Below are positions 21,993-32,387 of a stretch of 64,000 nt of DNA, in pieces (within the stretch, counting starts at the first letter, position 1; every line of letters begins with the position of its first letter). The translations under genes and the position numbers were made by a program. The stretch comes from Ochotona curzoniae (lineage: Eukaryota > Chordata > Mammalia > Lagomorpha > Ochotonidae). Under the pieces are notes generated by a model. The model worked only from the letters and a program-made list of their open reading frames with translations, was not told the origin of the DNA and searched no databases. The stretch lies in contig NW_024466459.1 of assembly GCF_017591425.1 (NCBI RefSeq), positions 2,976,001-3,040,000 on the forward strand, in the 5' to 3' direction.

Positions 21993-22159
21993 GAACCAGG
22001 TCTTTTTGATGCTAGATTCTCTCTTCTCTCTCCTGGTACATCAGTCTTTCTTTTTAAAGGAGCAGTGTCACTCTAGAAAAAAGCATGATTCAGTGATAGT
22101 CCATCTAACATGCACTGAACTCCACAAGATCGCTGAGGCTTCCTTCTTTCAATCACTGG

Positions 22160-22208
22160 CTTGAAGATTAAACAGTGCCTGGCACGTAGTAGGTGCCTGA
22201 TGAATATC
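22160..22208 (+). repeat. MIR/L2 3' end
   Basis: TTAAACAGTGCCTGGCACGT followed by AGTAGGTGCCTGATGAATAT is the typical MIR 3' end. Confidence 0.7.
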
Positions 22209-22635
22209 AGACCAACAACACGTTTCATGGAGTGGGGCAGACAAGGGCCAAGTTCCAAAGCACTGTGCAAGAAAAACACAGCAGGAGTCACACACATAAA
22301 GTCAAATATTCTTGCAGCCTCATCTAAAAAGGTTATAAAAAAACGCAAGAGCTCATGTTAATGGTATGTTTGATTTAATTTGATATATCTAAAGCACTAT
22401 CATCTCCATACATAATCACGTAAGAAATGACTCAGGATCTTTTGCATAAAAGCTTTGAAATCCAATGTGCATTTTTTACAGATAGTATGGACATCTGTAC
22501 TAGGTCCAGGCACATGTCCTGGAGTCTATGGTTAGAGTCAATCCCGTTTATTCAATCCCTTCCCATACCATGATCTAAGGTCGAACTGCTTAGAAATTCA
22601 AAATCTTGGAAAAGTCACCAAGATGCTCTTGAGTC
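22209..22635. other. Unassigned stretch
   Basis: AT-rich, no repeat or gene recognised. Confidence 0.45.
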
Positions 22636-22995
22636 AGTGAATGCATAAACAGCCTGTATTACAGCTGCACAACAGAATGCGACTCACTGCAAAAGGAAAT
22701 GAGCCTTTCACGTCATCCAAGGGCATGGGGGACCTCAAGAGCACAGGGCTCAGGGAACACAGCAACGTGCTGTGATCCAAACTCACAACATTCCGGAGAC
22801 TGCAAAAGGAGAGACCAGCGGCTGCCTGGGTTGAGACAGGGAGCAATGAAAAGGAGGATGGAGGATTCTCAGGGCAGTGGGGTTACTCCGTATGGGACTG
22901 TGCTGGGGGCACCACATCGCTGCACGTTTGTCAAAATGCATGAAACGAATAGCACCAAGAGTGGATGCTAACGTCAACTGTGCACACACTGGGTC
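22636..22995 (+). mobile_element. Old L1 (L1M-type) 3' UTR
   Basis: GAATGCATAAACAGCCTGTA, CAACAGAATGCGACTCACTG, CAAAAGGAAATGAGCC, GACCAGCGGCTGCCTGGGTT, GGATTCTCAGGGCAGTGGGG, CACGTTTGTCAAAATGCATG follow the old L1 3' UTR order with large interspersed changes. Confidence 0.65.
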
Positions 22996-23089
22996 AGCAG
23001 CTGTGGCAGACAACACACTCACTTGCTCAAGGGATGGATGATACAGAACAATGCGGCTTTTTCATGAGACCTCAGTGTCTTCAAGGGTC

Positions 23090-23162
23090 ACAGAAACAAG
23101 CTGCTTATAATTCTGCTGTATCTGTGTATCATGTTTTGTTTATCCATTTGCCTGTCAACAAG
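23090..23162 (+). mobile_element. Old L1 fragment, left of solo LTR
   Basis: CTGTGTATCATGTTTTGTTT and ATCCATTTGCCTGTCAACAA match the L1 stretch that normally precedes the TTGGGTTGTTTCCACC block. That block is found at 23600, after the LTR. Confidence 0.7.
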
Positions 23163-23592
23163 TATAGGAGGACATTGTGACCCTAGAAGGACAGCGTGCA
23201 CAGGATTACAGTTGATTGAACAATATTCGTATGATAAACAACTGAATGCGAGCCTTTTGTGTGACTGATTGGATATCCTTTGCAGGAGAACAATGGAATG
23301 ACTGCCTTTTGTATACCTGATGGGATATCATTTGTATAAGAAGAGTTGAGTGGAAAGGATGTGTATGAGAACACTTGGTGGAATATACAAGACAAAAGGA
23401 CTTCCAAACAAAAGCATGGAAACAGTTGACGGGTTTGTTGATGAGCTAAATACCTCCCCCCTAATCCAATACGACCCTCAGTGTATAAAGTCTGATGCCA
23501 CTAATAAATTTCGGCTATTGATCATCAGTCAGTAGTCCATGTGTGTTATTATCGGCTCTGTGCACCAAGTCCACTGCTGCGGGACAGCGACA
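23163..23592 (+). mobile_element. Solo LTR of an ERV2-like endogenous retrovirus
   Basis: A 430-bp segment interrupts an L1 and is flanked by a 6-bp duplication AACAAG (23157-23162 and 23593-23598), the size usual for class II (ERVK-like) elements. Ends are TATAGG (TG start mutated) and GCGACA. A TATAAA box is at 23484-23489 and an AATAAA signal at 23503-23508, in promoter-then-signal order. It contains an internal ~52-bp near-tandem repeat. No gag, pol or env sequence accompanies it, so it is a recombined solo LTR. Confidence 0.72.
23484..23508 (+). promoter_or_regulatory. LTR TATA box and polyadenylation signal
   Basis: GTGTATAAAG at 23481-23490 and AATAAA at 23503-23508. Such close spacing of the two signals implies a short R region, as in some class II LTRs. 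Confidence 0.55.
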
Positions 23593-23721
23593 AACAAGCA
23601 TTTGGGTTACTTCCACCTTTTGCGTATTGTGAATGATGCTGCTACGAACATCCACACATATGAACCTCTCAGAGCCCCTACTCTCAATCTTTTTGATCCT
23701 ACACCCAGAAGTGAAATTGGC
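23593..23721 (+). mobile_element. Old L1 fragment, right of solo LTR
   Basis: TTTGGGTTACTTCCACCTTT, GCGTATTGTGAATGATGCTG, CTACGAACATCCACACATAT, CACCCAGAAGTGAAATTGGC is a classic L1 3' stretch and directly continues the fragment ending at 23162. Confidence 0.85.
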
Positions 23722-24381
23722 TTTTTTTTTTTTTAAAGATTTGCTTATTTAGGGCCTGGCACCGTGGCCTACCAGCTAAAGTCCTTGCCCTGAATGCTCC
23801 AGGATCCCATATGACCTGGGATCCTGGCAGCTCCACTTCCCATCCAGCTCCCTGCTTGTGGCCTGGGAAAGCAGTTGAGGATGGCCCAAAGCCTTGGCAC
23901 CCTGCACCCATGTAGGAGACCTGGAAGAAGTTCCTGGCTCCTGGCTTTGGATCAGTGCAGCATCAGCCGTTGCGCTCACTTGGGGAGTGAATCATCGGAT
24001 GCAAGGTCTTCCTCTCTGTCTCTCCTCCTCTCTGTATATCTGACTTTGTAATGAAAATAAAATAAATCTTTAAAAAAAAGAGATTTGCTTATTTATTTAT
24101 TTGAAAGGCAGAGAAAGATAAAGAAAAGAGACTGATCTATTTTCCACCTGCTGGTTTCCTCAGCCAGAGATAGATCAGGGCAAAACCAAGTACCTGAAAT
24201 TCATCCAGATATACTGAGTTTGTGGCAGGGGATCAAGCAGTTCAGGTCATCCTCTGCTGTTTCCCAAGGTGCATTCAAAGGGAGCTACACCAGAAGAGTG
24301 CTGGGACTCAAACCTGTGTTCTGCTATGGGATACCAGCACGGCAAGAAAAGCTTAAACCGCTGCGCCTCGACACTGGCCCT
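23722..24381 (-). mobile_element. Older C-type SINE, host of a nested SINE
   Basis: The tail (T run 23722-23734 and AGATTTGCTTATTTA) is separated from the body (TTTGAAAGGCAGAGAAAG at 24100 to the head CGCTGCGCCTCGACACTGGC at 24360) by a younger forward SINE at 23752-24080. Joining the parts gives one normal reverse SINE. Confidence 0.88.
23752..24080 (+). mobile_element. Pika-type SINE nested in an older SINE
   Basis: Full forward copy: GGGCCTGGCACCGTGGCCTA head, TAAAGTCCTTGCCCTGAATG, CCTGCTTGTGGCCTGGGAAA, GAGTGAATCATCGGATGCAA, CTCTCCTCCTCTCTGTATAT and a AATAAAATAAATCTTTAAAA tail. An exact 15-bp duplication, AGATTTGCTTATTTA, lies at 23737-23751 and 24081-24095. The target was the tail of a reverse SINE. 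Confidence 0.96.
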
Positions 24382-25561
24382 GATGAGGCTGACTGCTGAA
24401 GAAGGCAGTGCTGCTGCCTGAGGATGCAGACACGGTGAGCGACCAGGTGAAGAGCATTCGCCTTCTGCAGATGAGGAAAGAACAGAGACGTCCTCGGTGT
24501 GATTCAAGTGTGGCATGCACTCAGCCTCGGGGTGACACGCACCCACGCCGCCTCTCCCCGCCGCCGCTCTCTTCAGGACCCACTGTGACACTGTGCTCTT
24601 TCATTTTCACACACTGACAAGGATTTCTGCATTAATGCAGGCTAATGAATTCCGCGCTTGAAATTTTAAACTCCAGTTCCGTGGGTAAACACAAATCTTT
24701 CATTAATCTTGGGTGAATTAAAGCACGTGTGAGAACGATCATTTTGCACATAGACCCCTCTCCTACTTTCTCACATTAATATCATCAGTCTGACTTTTAG
24801 CAGGCTTCAGAGTTGTTGAAAATGAGATGTTTAAAGAAAAATGGTAGTAGCTCTGGCTTTCCCAAGGCCTGCCACCTCAGGCATCTCCTTCTCAGTGCTC
24901 CAAAGTCGAGCAGGCTGCAGCTGAGTCAGTACTGAAAGGGGAAAACCTCCAGGAAAAACCTGGAGAGACAGGAGAGGGATGAGGAGGAAAGTGGGGTCGG
25001 CTGGCTAGGGAAGACAGAGGATGCTCTTGTGTACCCAAAGGCAAAGGGTTAGCAGGCCAACTTTACCCATCAGAAGGACCGGCATGGCATTGTAAACTTC
25101 CAAACCATAACAATGCCAGAGGGTTGCTGGTAATGTTTCTCAGTTCCTTAGCCTGATCTCTAAAAATGAGGGGCAGAGAGGAATCACAGCCCAGGGGTGT
25201 CACCCCGGTTACAGGGGGCTTTTTCACACACTTCCTCCAGTGAGCTTCTCCACACTTCAGCACCACCCTCTGTACTGCCACTTCTTGAGGTGAAGATTCT
25301 GAGAGACTACTTAACCTGCCCAAACGCGACCTGGGGCTGTAAAGTCCTTGCCTGGTGCTATTCCCATTACCCTGTACGGTCTACAGCTTGGAAGAGCTCA
25401 TGAGCAAGACATCACCAAGTCACTGCTAAACAACGCATTAGTGAAGCGCTTCAAGCACAGACCATCTTCTGTGTTTTTCTGTGCCTGACCAGCAACACTC
25501 ATGCAAGTTTTCACTTTGCATGGCTTCTGTTTCACTTTGCCTTTTCCATTCATTTTCCTCC
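24382..25561. other. Unassigned stretch with TAAT-rich block
   Basis: No repeat or gene recognised. 24600-24840 is AT-rich, with several TAAT motifs and an exact 14-bp palindrome CTGCATTAATGCAG at 24627-24640. Weak MIR-like sequence near 24470 and 25290 was not accepted. Confidence 0.4.
24627..24640. promoter_or_regulatory. 14-bp palindrome with homeodomain-type core
   Basis: CTGCATTAATGCAG is its own reverse complement and holds ATTAAT, a homeodomain/POU-like core. GGCTAATGAATTCC follows at once. It is a candidate binding site only. Confidence 0.3.
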
Positions 25562-25880
25562 TAAAGATTTACTTATTATTTGAAAGAAAGAGTTGAGGGG
25601 GGCAAGGAGAGACAAAGAGAGATTGTCCATTTGCTGGTTCAGTCCCCAAATGGCCACAAGAGCCGGAGCTGGGCTGGACTAAAGACTGGAGTCTGGCCTC
25701 ATCCACATCTTCCATGTGGGTGGTAGTGAGCCAAGCACGAAGATATCTGCTGCTGCTTTCCCAGGCTCATTAGCAGGAAGCTCCATTTGAAGTGGACCAG
25801 CTGGGACTGGAACCAGTGCCCATTTGGAATGCCCATGTCACAGGCAGTGGGTTAACGTGCTGTGCCACAATGCTGTTGCC
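25562..25880 (-). mobile_element. Older C-type SINE (minus strand)
   Basis: Reverse order: AAAGATTTACTTATTATTTG, GAAAGAAAGAGTTGAGGGGG, CATTTGCTGGTTCAGTCCCC, GAGCCGGAGCTGGGCTGGAC, CTTCCATGTGGGTGGTAGTG, GCTGCTTTCCCAGGCTCATT, GGGACTGGAACCAGTGCCCA, CGTGCTGTGCCACAATGCTG head. Confidence 0.92.
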
Positions 25881-26261
25881 TTCATATCTTGTACTTTGAA
25901 CTGCATTCCTGTTTGCTCATTCTCTTCTCTGGAGTCCAGCTGAGGCCCTCCTAGCACCATCTTCATGCGCTCTGCAGTTCTCACTTAACCACTTAGGTCT
26001 GCTCAGCCTCTGCAGACTTCTGCCAGGTGCACCTGCGGTCTCGGCTCTGAAGCTGGTAAGGAGCTGGAGCTGCCGTATATTGGCATGAGCACCGGCCTCA
26101 CTTCTGAGTAACCATCATCCCCTCGGAGGCCTCCAACTCCAAACCCGGACCACAAGCCATCCGGCCATGATGCCCCCAGCAGTCATCTCCGTACCTCAAG
26201 CTTCTCAAGTTGCAGCTTGGCGCTTATTAAAAGAAGGGGAGGGAAGTGACACTTGAAGATG

Positions 26262-26271
26262 CTATAAATAG
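26262..26271. promoter_or_regulatory. MEF2 consensus site
   Basis: CTATAAATAG fits YTAWWWWTAR exactly. It lies at the start of an AT-rich block (26255-26480) that includes TTACTTGAAACACTTC and TTATATAAATTAATTC. Binding is not shown. Confidence 0.3.
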
Positions 26272-27429
26272 GGAATTCTGAAATCTCTCTGCCCTAGCGG
26301 CTGGGACTCATTAGATCTGAAAACGTTTGGCTTTTCACATGAGAGACCAGAGCCCAATTATCACAGTTCACATACAAGTGAAATTAGCTTGGTAACATTA
26401 AGATTCCACTTTTAAGCTGTTTACTTGAAACACTTCTAGAGGTTTTTTTGACTAGTTGAATCCTTATATAAATTAATTCTGAAAGGATTTATTCCCCCCT
26501 CCCTCCAAAAAAATCAGACCCTAGAAGGGTTTAATAAAGATTTACAGCAGGAATGTACAGATTTCCTAACAAAAGACAGTTTGGTTTCTCTCCAGCTCAG
26601 ACACTTGCTGGCCGTGGCTCTGTGTGAACACCAGAATCTCTCAGAACCCCAGTCTCCCAAACTCCAAGCTGAGGGTTTCTAGGGCACACCGCTGCTCTGA
26701 CAGCCTCCAACCCAGGGCTTCTTTTGTCTAAATCTTTTATGGTCCACTGTAGGAGCTGCAACGGCTGCAAACGTGTGTGATCTCACACGGGTCTACCTGA
26801 GCCCGGAGGGCTGCCCCACCTGCTGGAAGCCATGATGGATCCAGGGGAGACCTTCAGTGTGCAATATACGTACTTTGCCTGCATCGGCTCTGTCCACCGT
26901 ATGAGCTTCAGATAGGAAGCGAGGAACAGGCTTCTCCAAAAGCCTTCTTGCACACCTCTTCCTTTCGCAGCTCCCTTCCTTGTCTGCAACACAACATGTG
27001 GGCCTTGTCTCTTCTGACCCCTGATCTTCTCACCCACTTACTGCTGATTCATCCATTCACGCTGCTGATCTTTATCCAGCAGTGGCCAGGGTCACCTACA
27101 CCCTGCAGTGCTTTCCTGTGCAGCTCCAAAAGAATTAAGCCCCCTGTCCTGCTGCAGGAGGCCTAGCATGATGAGTTTCTGTCCAGCACCACATCTCAGC
27201 TTGTAGCTCGGTCCTCATTGCCTCTGATGCTCCAGAACCTGGTCCCTTTCCTCTTCCTTTGATATGTCCTGGCAAAGACCTATGTGCCTCATCTCAGCAA
27301 AGCTGTCCTCCTTTCAAAAGAAGAAGGCTCTCCTTTTCTACCCCTTTGGTGCACCCTGGGTTCTGCCTGGGTAGCACCTAGTGATGCCTTCCATCAATAG
27401 CAGACTTGTTGGCACACAGGCTCACTGTC

Positions 27430-27463
27430 TTCAGCCAGACCAGAGGTTCAGCCAGACCAGAGG
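27430..27463 (+). repeat. Perfect 17-bp tandem duplication
   Basis: TTCAGCCAGACCAGAGG occurs twice head to tail without a mismatch, so the duplication is probably recent. Confidence 0.95.
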
Positions 27464-28877
27464 TCCCGCCAGGGGCAAGTTCTGCACAGTGCATATGCAG
27501 GTAGCTGCTGCTACGTTAACATCAGGAGCAGGAATGAATCACCAAGCAAGCTGAAGCTCACTAGCTTGCCATGGTTCATGAGAACACACAAATAGACAGG
27601 GGCTGCCAAGCCAGCCAAGGCTAAAAAGTCTTAAATAGTTTGGGGTTCTCTAATGTGAGGCTTTCCGGCTGGGATGGGAGCGGAGGGCGAGGGCAGAAGT
27701 GGGCAAAGAGGGTTGGGGGAGGGCAGAGAAAGTTTACAGGCAGGCATCTGGACTCTGAGCAAGCATACCCTCTGTCTGGTTAGGACTGGACCTGGGTCAG
27801 GGATGTGGGGATCTGAACATTGACCTAGTGGCGAATGCTCACCTACTCTGTGTAGGAACTTGACATCCATGCTGAGACATCCTGTTCCTTCACCTGTCTG
27901 CGTGGATCTCTGCACTTATAGGGAGAAATAAGAAAGAGATACAGGAAAAGAATACCCAGATTTTGTGCCTGTTGAAGAAAAATTTCTTGGCTTTACAAGA
28001 TAGGAAAATACGACTGTTAAAATTATTCAGAGAAGTGTCCCCTCCCCAAATACAACACAAATCATGTTTTGCTATCTGTTACACCCAGGACTGCACTGAA
28101 TAGATTATCTAAAAATCCTAATAGGTAACCTTTTTCTACCAAAATTTAAGACTTTGCATAATTCATAAGACTGTGCACATCTTTTTTTCCCCCTGGCATT
28201 ATATTTTGCACCCATTCAAAGACTAAGTGTGGGATCCTGAGTGATGTGTCTAAGAAATGTCAAGCAGGAAACCTTCTATTGTAAGAAGAGTGCATGAATA
28301 AAATATATTAGCAACAATTTAGAACCGTAATCTCTATCGAGTTGTCTGTCTTTGTGCAACTTGCTTCACAGAGAGGAGTCTCTGAATAATTCATTGTGTC
28401 CTTCCCCAAGTTCCTTAGGGGGGAAAAAAAAACCCAGAGACACTCAAGATAATATTCCATCCCTCAAATCAAAACAATCACACAAATTATCAGGCCAAAT
28501 GGAGCTCCAGGGTCCTGCCTATCCCACTTGCCACTGAATGAAGAGATCCCTCTCCTAGCACGGTGCGGGCGCGGGGCAGAAGGAGGTAGTCTGCCTCTGG
28601 AAAGCAGAGGCCCGCAACTTCTCAGATCTGCCTGGTCTGTGAGCAGCTCCCAGCTGCTGGCAACTGTGTTCCTTGATGGATTCCAACTGGCTTCCTTATT
28701 CCCTGTGTTCAAAGTGCTATTCTTCTCTGGGAAGGATCAGCACTGCAGCCTCTCCCCACCATCAGTCTTCCAAAGTTCCCAGAGAGCTTGGAGGGCTTCA
28801 GACTTCCTCTTTTCATCAAACATTTCCATTTCCTTAGCCCCAGGAGCCAACCCTTTCAATAATCTCTTTATTTTCAG

Positions 28878-29200
28878 CTGATTTATTTTTCATTTATTTG
28901 AAAGGCAGAGAACACAGAGAAAGAGACAGGGAGTGATTGATCCTCCATCTGTTTACTTACTCCCCGAATGCCTGCAATAGCAGAGGCTTGGCCAGGCTGA
29001 AACCTGAAGCCAAGAACTCTATCTGGGTCTTCACAGGGTTGATAAGCACCCATGTACCTGGCCACCATTTGCTGTCTCCCAGGGTGCACATCAGCAGGAA
29101 GCTGGACCAAAATGGACTGAGCCAAGACTCAAACCAGACACTGTGGTATGGAATGCACGCGTCACGAGCAGCAACTTAACCTGCAGGCCTACTCCAATAA
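28878..29200 (-). mobile_element. Older C-type SINE (minus strand)
   Basis: Reverse order: TTTCATTTATTTGAAAGGCA, AGAGAAAGAGACAGGGAGTG, CTCCATCTGTTTACTTACTC, TATCTGGGTCTTCACAGGG, GCTGTCTCCCAGGGTGCACA, CAGCAGGAAGCTGGACCA, ACTCAAACCAGACACTGTGG, ending near CCTGCAGGCCTACTCC. Confidence 0.88.
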
Positions 29201-29267
29201 AGCACTACACACTAAGATGGAACCGGATTACATTGTCACCTAATGCCTATGAAGACTACTGTCTCAA

Positions 29268-29335
29268 CAAAGAAAAAAAAAAAAAAAGAAAAAAGGGAGA
29301 AGAAGAAGGAAGGAAGGGAAAAGGAGAGAGATTGT
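29268..29335 (+). repeat. A-rich to GA-rich simple sequence
   Basis: A run starting near 29273 (14 A) grading into AGAAGAAGGAAGGAAGGG. Likely an aged retroelement tail, though the element before it (29201-29267) was not identified. Confidence 0.75.
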
Positions 29336-30778
29336 TGTCAGGGCACAAGGGGTTAACTCATCTGTACAGGGCTTCAGGTGCAAATGCATATTTTAATAGA
29401 TGTTTTCTAGTGATTACACTCAAACCTTGAATTTTTAAAGTGCCTTTCAGTGAAAGACTCAAATGCGCTCAAAATGGAAAGCTTCCAGGTAGTAAACAGA
29501 AACTCGATGCCCAAAGGTGTTCTCAGGAGCTAGCAACTCGGAGGCTAAGAACCCAGCCCTGGGCAGAGTCTCCCTCTGTGGCCTAGGCAGAGCTGAGCTG
29601 GGCAGCCGTCTTCCTTTTCACTGGCACAAGAGAATCCACTCAACAACGAAAAAGAGAGGAGGAGAGAGAAGGTTTCCCATCTAGAGACAGGAACAGAAAA
29701 AAAAAATTAGTAGCATGCGTTGCTGGGGTACGACAAATGAAATATTTCACGCCTTCTGCTTGGGTTCCACATTTTAAATCTTAAACAGCATCTGGACGGG
29801 AGAGTGTATCCTCGCTCCCCCAGGCAGGCTTAAATTACTATGGAAACCCACAGTTTGTCAACTGTGGTACAGCTCCTCACAGAAGCACTGGTAATAAAAA
29901 CAAAACAAAAGAAGAAATAACAAAATAAAAACTCAAAGACTCCTTGTGCCTAAACTCCAATGTGAATCTGGGTGGTGTAATTTTACAGCAGGGTAAGTGG
30001 TTCTGAGGGGATGAACTAAGCCGTGAGTCACCAGGTTGCCTAGGAATTTCTTGGATGAAGAAGGGGCTTGGATTTTTACAAGATGTGCTTCCACAGAAGG
30101 CCGCTTCACATGACGTCGGCAGAGCATCTCCCTTGCTGGTTGGGAAGCAGTACCTTGCTTCTGCCGCTTCAGAGCTGGGGAGTGACATGGGGGCACAGGA
30201 GACCAGCAAGCATTCTTCCCAGCACTGCTGAAGAGTGGTAGAAGAAGCATGTTCCTGGGAAGGAATCTATAATGTAGCAACTTCCACAAACACACGTGGG
30301 CACACTCAGAAGGTCATGCACAACTGATTCTGGCCCTCTGTCCACCTGCCCTGTCCACCAATCCAGAGAGGAAAAACAGCCGTGCGTGTCCCTGCATAAA
30401 CAGCTGCTTATGCTTCAAGCATTCTTGGGGAAGACCCAGTGATCGCCTTTCAAGAACGTACACTCTCCTTGAGGCAACAGCTGTGAGATACTAAATATTA
30501 ATGGGCTGCTGTCCACCAAGTCTCCGAAGTTTTCAGAGGTGACAGGGTTGCCCATCTGGCCAGGCTATTCCTGTGACAGAACAAGTGACCCGGAAAGTCA
30601 GGCGGGAGCACATGGAAGCAAGCAGGGCAGCAGGTGTCAACCAACTCACCCTCACTTTGGCATGGGGACACTCTTTAAAATTCACTAAGAAATATAATTA
30701 AACAATGCTATTTGAACACAGAAATTTGAAATCATATAGGTTTTTTTCATAATTTGTATTTTGATGAGTTTTTTGTTT

Positions 30779-30798
30779 TATATATACACACACATACA
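30779..30798 (+). repeat. Short TA/CA microsatellite
   Basis: TATATATACACACACATACA followed by CTTGCTTGCTTGC. Too short to be highly variable. Confidence 0.7.
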
Positions 30799-32337
30799 CT
30801 TGCTTGCTTGCAGGAAAAATACTAAATATTGTAACAAGCAGCTCAGCTTAGGATAGGTAGGCTTTAAAAAGGCAGAGGTAGGCACAGCAGCAGTGGCTGC
30901 AGAATTGTTTTGGTCCAGAAATGCAAGCTCCACTGGCTACAATGACAGCACAACCGTGAGTGGAAGGTCAATGAGCTTTCTGAGTCTTTTGCATCCTTTC
31001 TAACTCACAACCTGGGACTCTGTGCCTCCCTGCTCATGCCTGCTCCACTTCTGAGCAACTTCTAGAAGTTTCACACTGCCTTGGCAGGCCTTCTTGTGGT
31101 TCCCTGCTGAGTAGAGGTGGTCATCTGTTTTTCCTCTCCTCTTCAGCCTGGTGTAATTCTCTCCCTAACAGGCCCTATGCTTCTCACCTCCGTGACTCAA
31201 ATAACCTCATGGCAGACTCAGCCTCTGAATGTCTGCAGTGATCCACCTGCTTGTCCAAATCCCATCCCAAGGACCACGTGGGGCTTATCCCTGCCTCACC
31301 TGCATCACTGATTGATGAGACAGCATAGGCTTCTAGCAGCAGCTGCTTCTTAAGCTCCCTGAGAGCCACAGCGACACTTCCAGACCTGACTAATGAGAAG
31401 GATGTGCTACCAGCACGCCCTGCTCCCATGTGTATTGGCGACATCTCAGCCACTGACCAGCAGTCTTTTCCGGGATAGCTAGAGCATGCTCCCAGCATGG
31501 CCTCTGGCTGCCCCAGAGTGAGAGACCCAAGGAAGACAACCAGGAGGAAGCTACCCAAGCCTCCTACACCAACTTTTCAGCATCACTGCTGCCTAGCCTA
31601 TTTGGGAAAAGCGAAGTGAAAACTTTGTTGGAGGGAGGGATATTAAGGAATCTAAAATCTAAATCCCAGAGAGGGAATCTGAGAAACATGGGAAAGGAGG
31701 AGTTGTTGGCAGGCAACACAGGACTCAAACAAACTACCCTCCTTTTCATTTGTCGGCCTGAGAAAAATGTTTAATGCCACTGCATGTGAAAGAGACACAA
31801 TTTAAAAATCACTCAGCAGAATTTGAAGAGATTTAGCGCTTTCGTGTAGCTATAGCTGTAGATCTTCAGAGGTTTGGCTCAAACAGCATCCCTTGGATCA
31901 CAGCACTGCCATGGCTTCTACAAGTAGTTTGAGCACTGAGATCAGCAGCTGTGAGTTCTCTCCCTCTGCCGGCCACCTCCCCAGGCAGTCCCCTGCCCCT
32001 GGAGGTGGGCTGGGACCTGATACTTAGCAATACAAGTATCAGGTTGTTTTCTCGGTGGTTGGGTTCACTGTGACTACAAGCCGCTTGCACTTTTCTATCC
32101 ACTTGGGCGTGGTTGCCTTGGGGAAGCAAACAAGGTGCCGACTAAGGAGCTGCCAGTCCAAGAGGAACTCGGGTTCCTCCTCTAACTAGGGGAAACCGAA
32201 TGCTGCCAAAGTCACAGGAGTGGGGATCAGAGATCCCTCCCCTCAAGGGACCAAACATGTGACAGCTGCCAGCGACCCTATGCCACTGATACCCCACTGT
32301 GAAACCCACTGAAGCTTTCAGCTACAACATTTTGGGG

Positions 32338-32387
32338 TGACTCACATGCAGATCGCTAGCATGCATATTAATGCAACTATTGTTTAC
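32338..32387. promoter_or_regulatory. Cluster of AP-1, POU and forkhead-like motifs
   Basis: Within 50 bp: TGACTCAC (AP-1-like, 32338-32345), ATGCATATTAATGCAA (POU-like, two ATGCA half sites around ATTAAT, 32361-32376) and ATTGTTTAC (forkhead-like, 32379-32387). This density is suggestive of an enhancer core but is only a motif observation. Confidence 0.3.

Larger units (their letters stand above)
25881..28877. other. Long unassigned stretch
   Basis: About 3 kb. 27180-27400 has a pyrimidine-rich, L2-like texture without a clear match. A perfect 17-bp tandem duplication is at 27430-27463. A MEF2-consensus site is at 26262-26271. No exon was recognised, and frames of up to 117 codons show no known domain. 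Confidence 0.4.

Noticed and set aside
21718..22164. 148-codon plus-strand open frame
   Set aside because: It runs through the GA-rich interior and head of a reverse SINE; composition explains the lack of stops.
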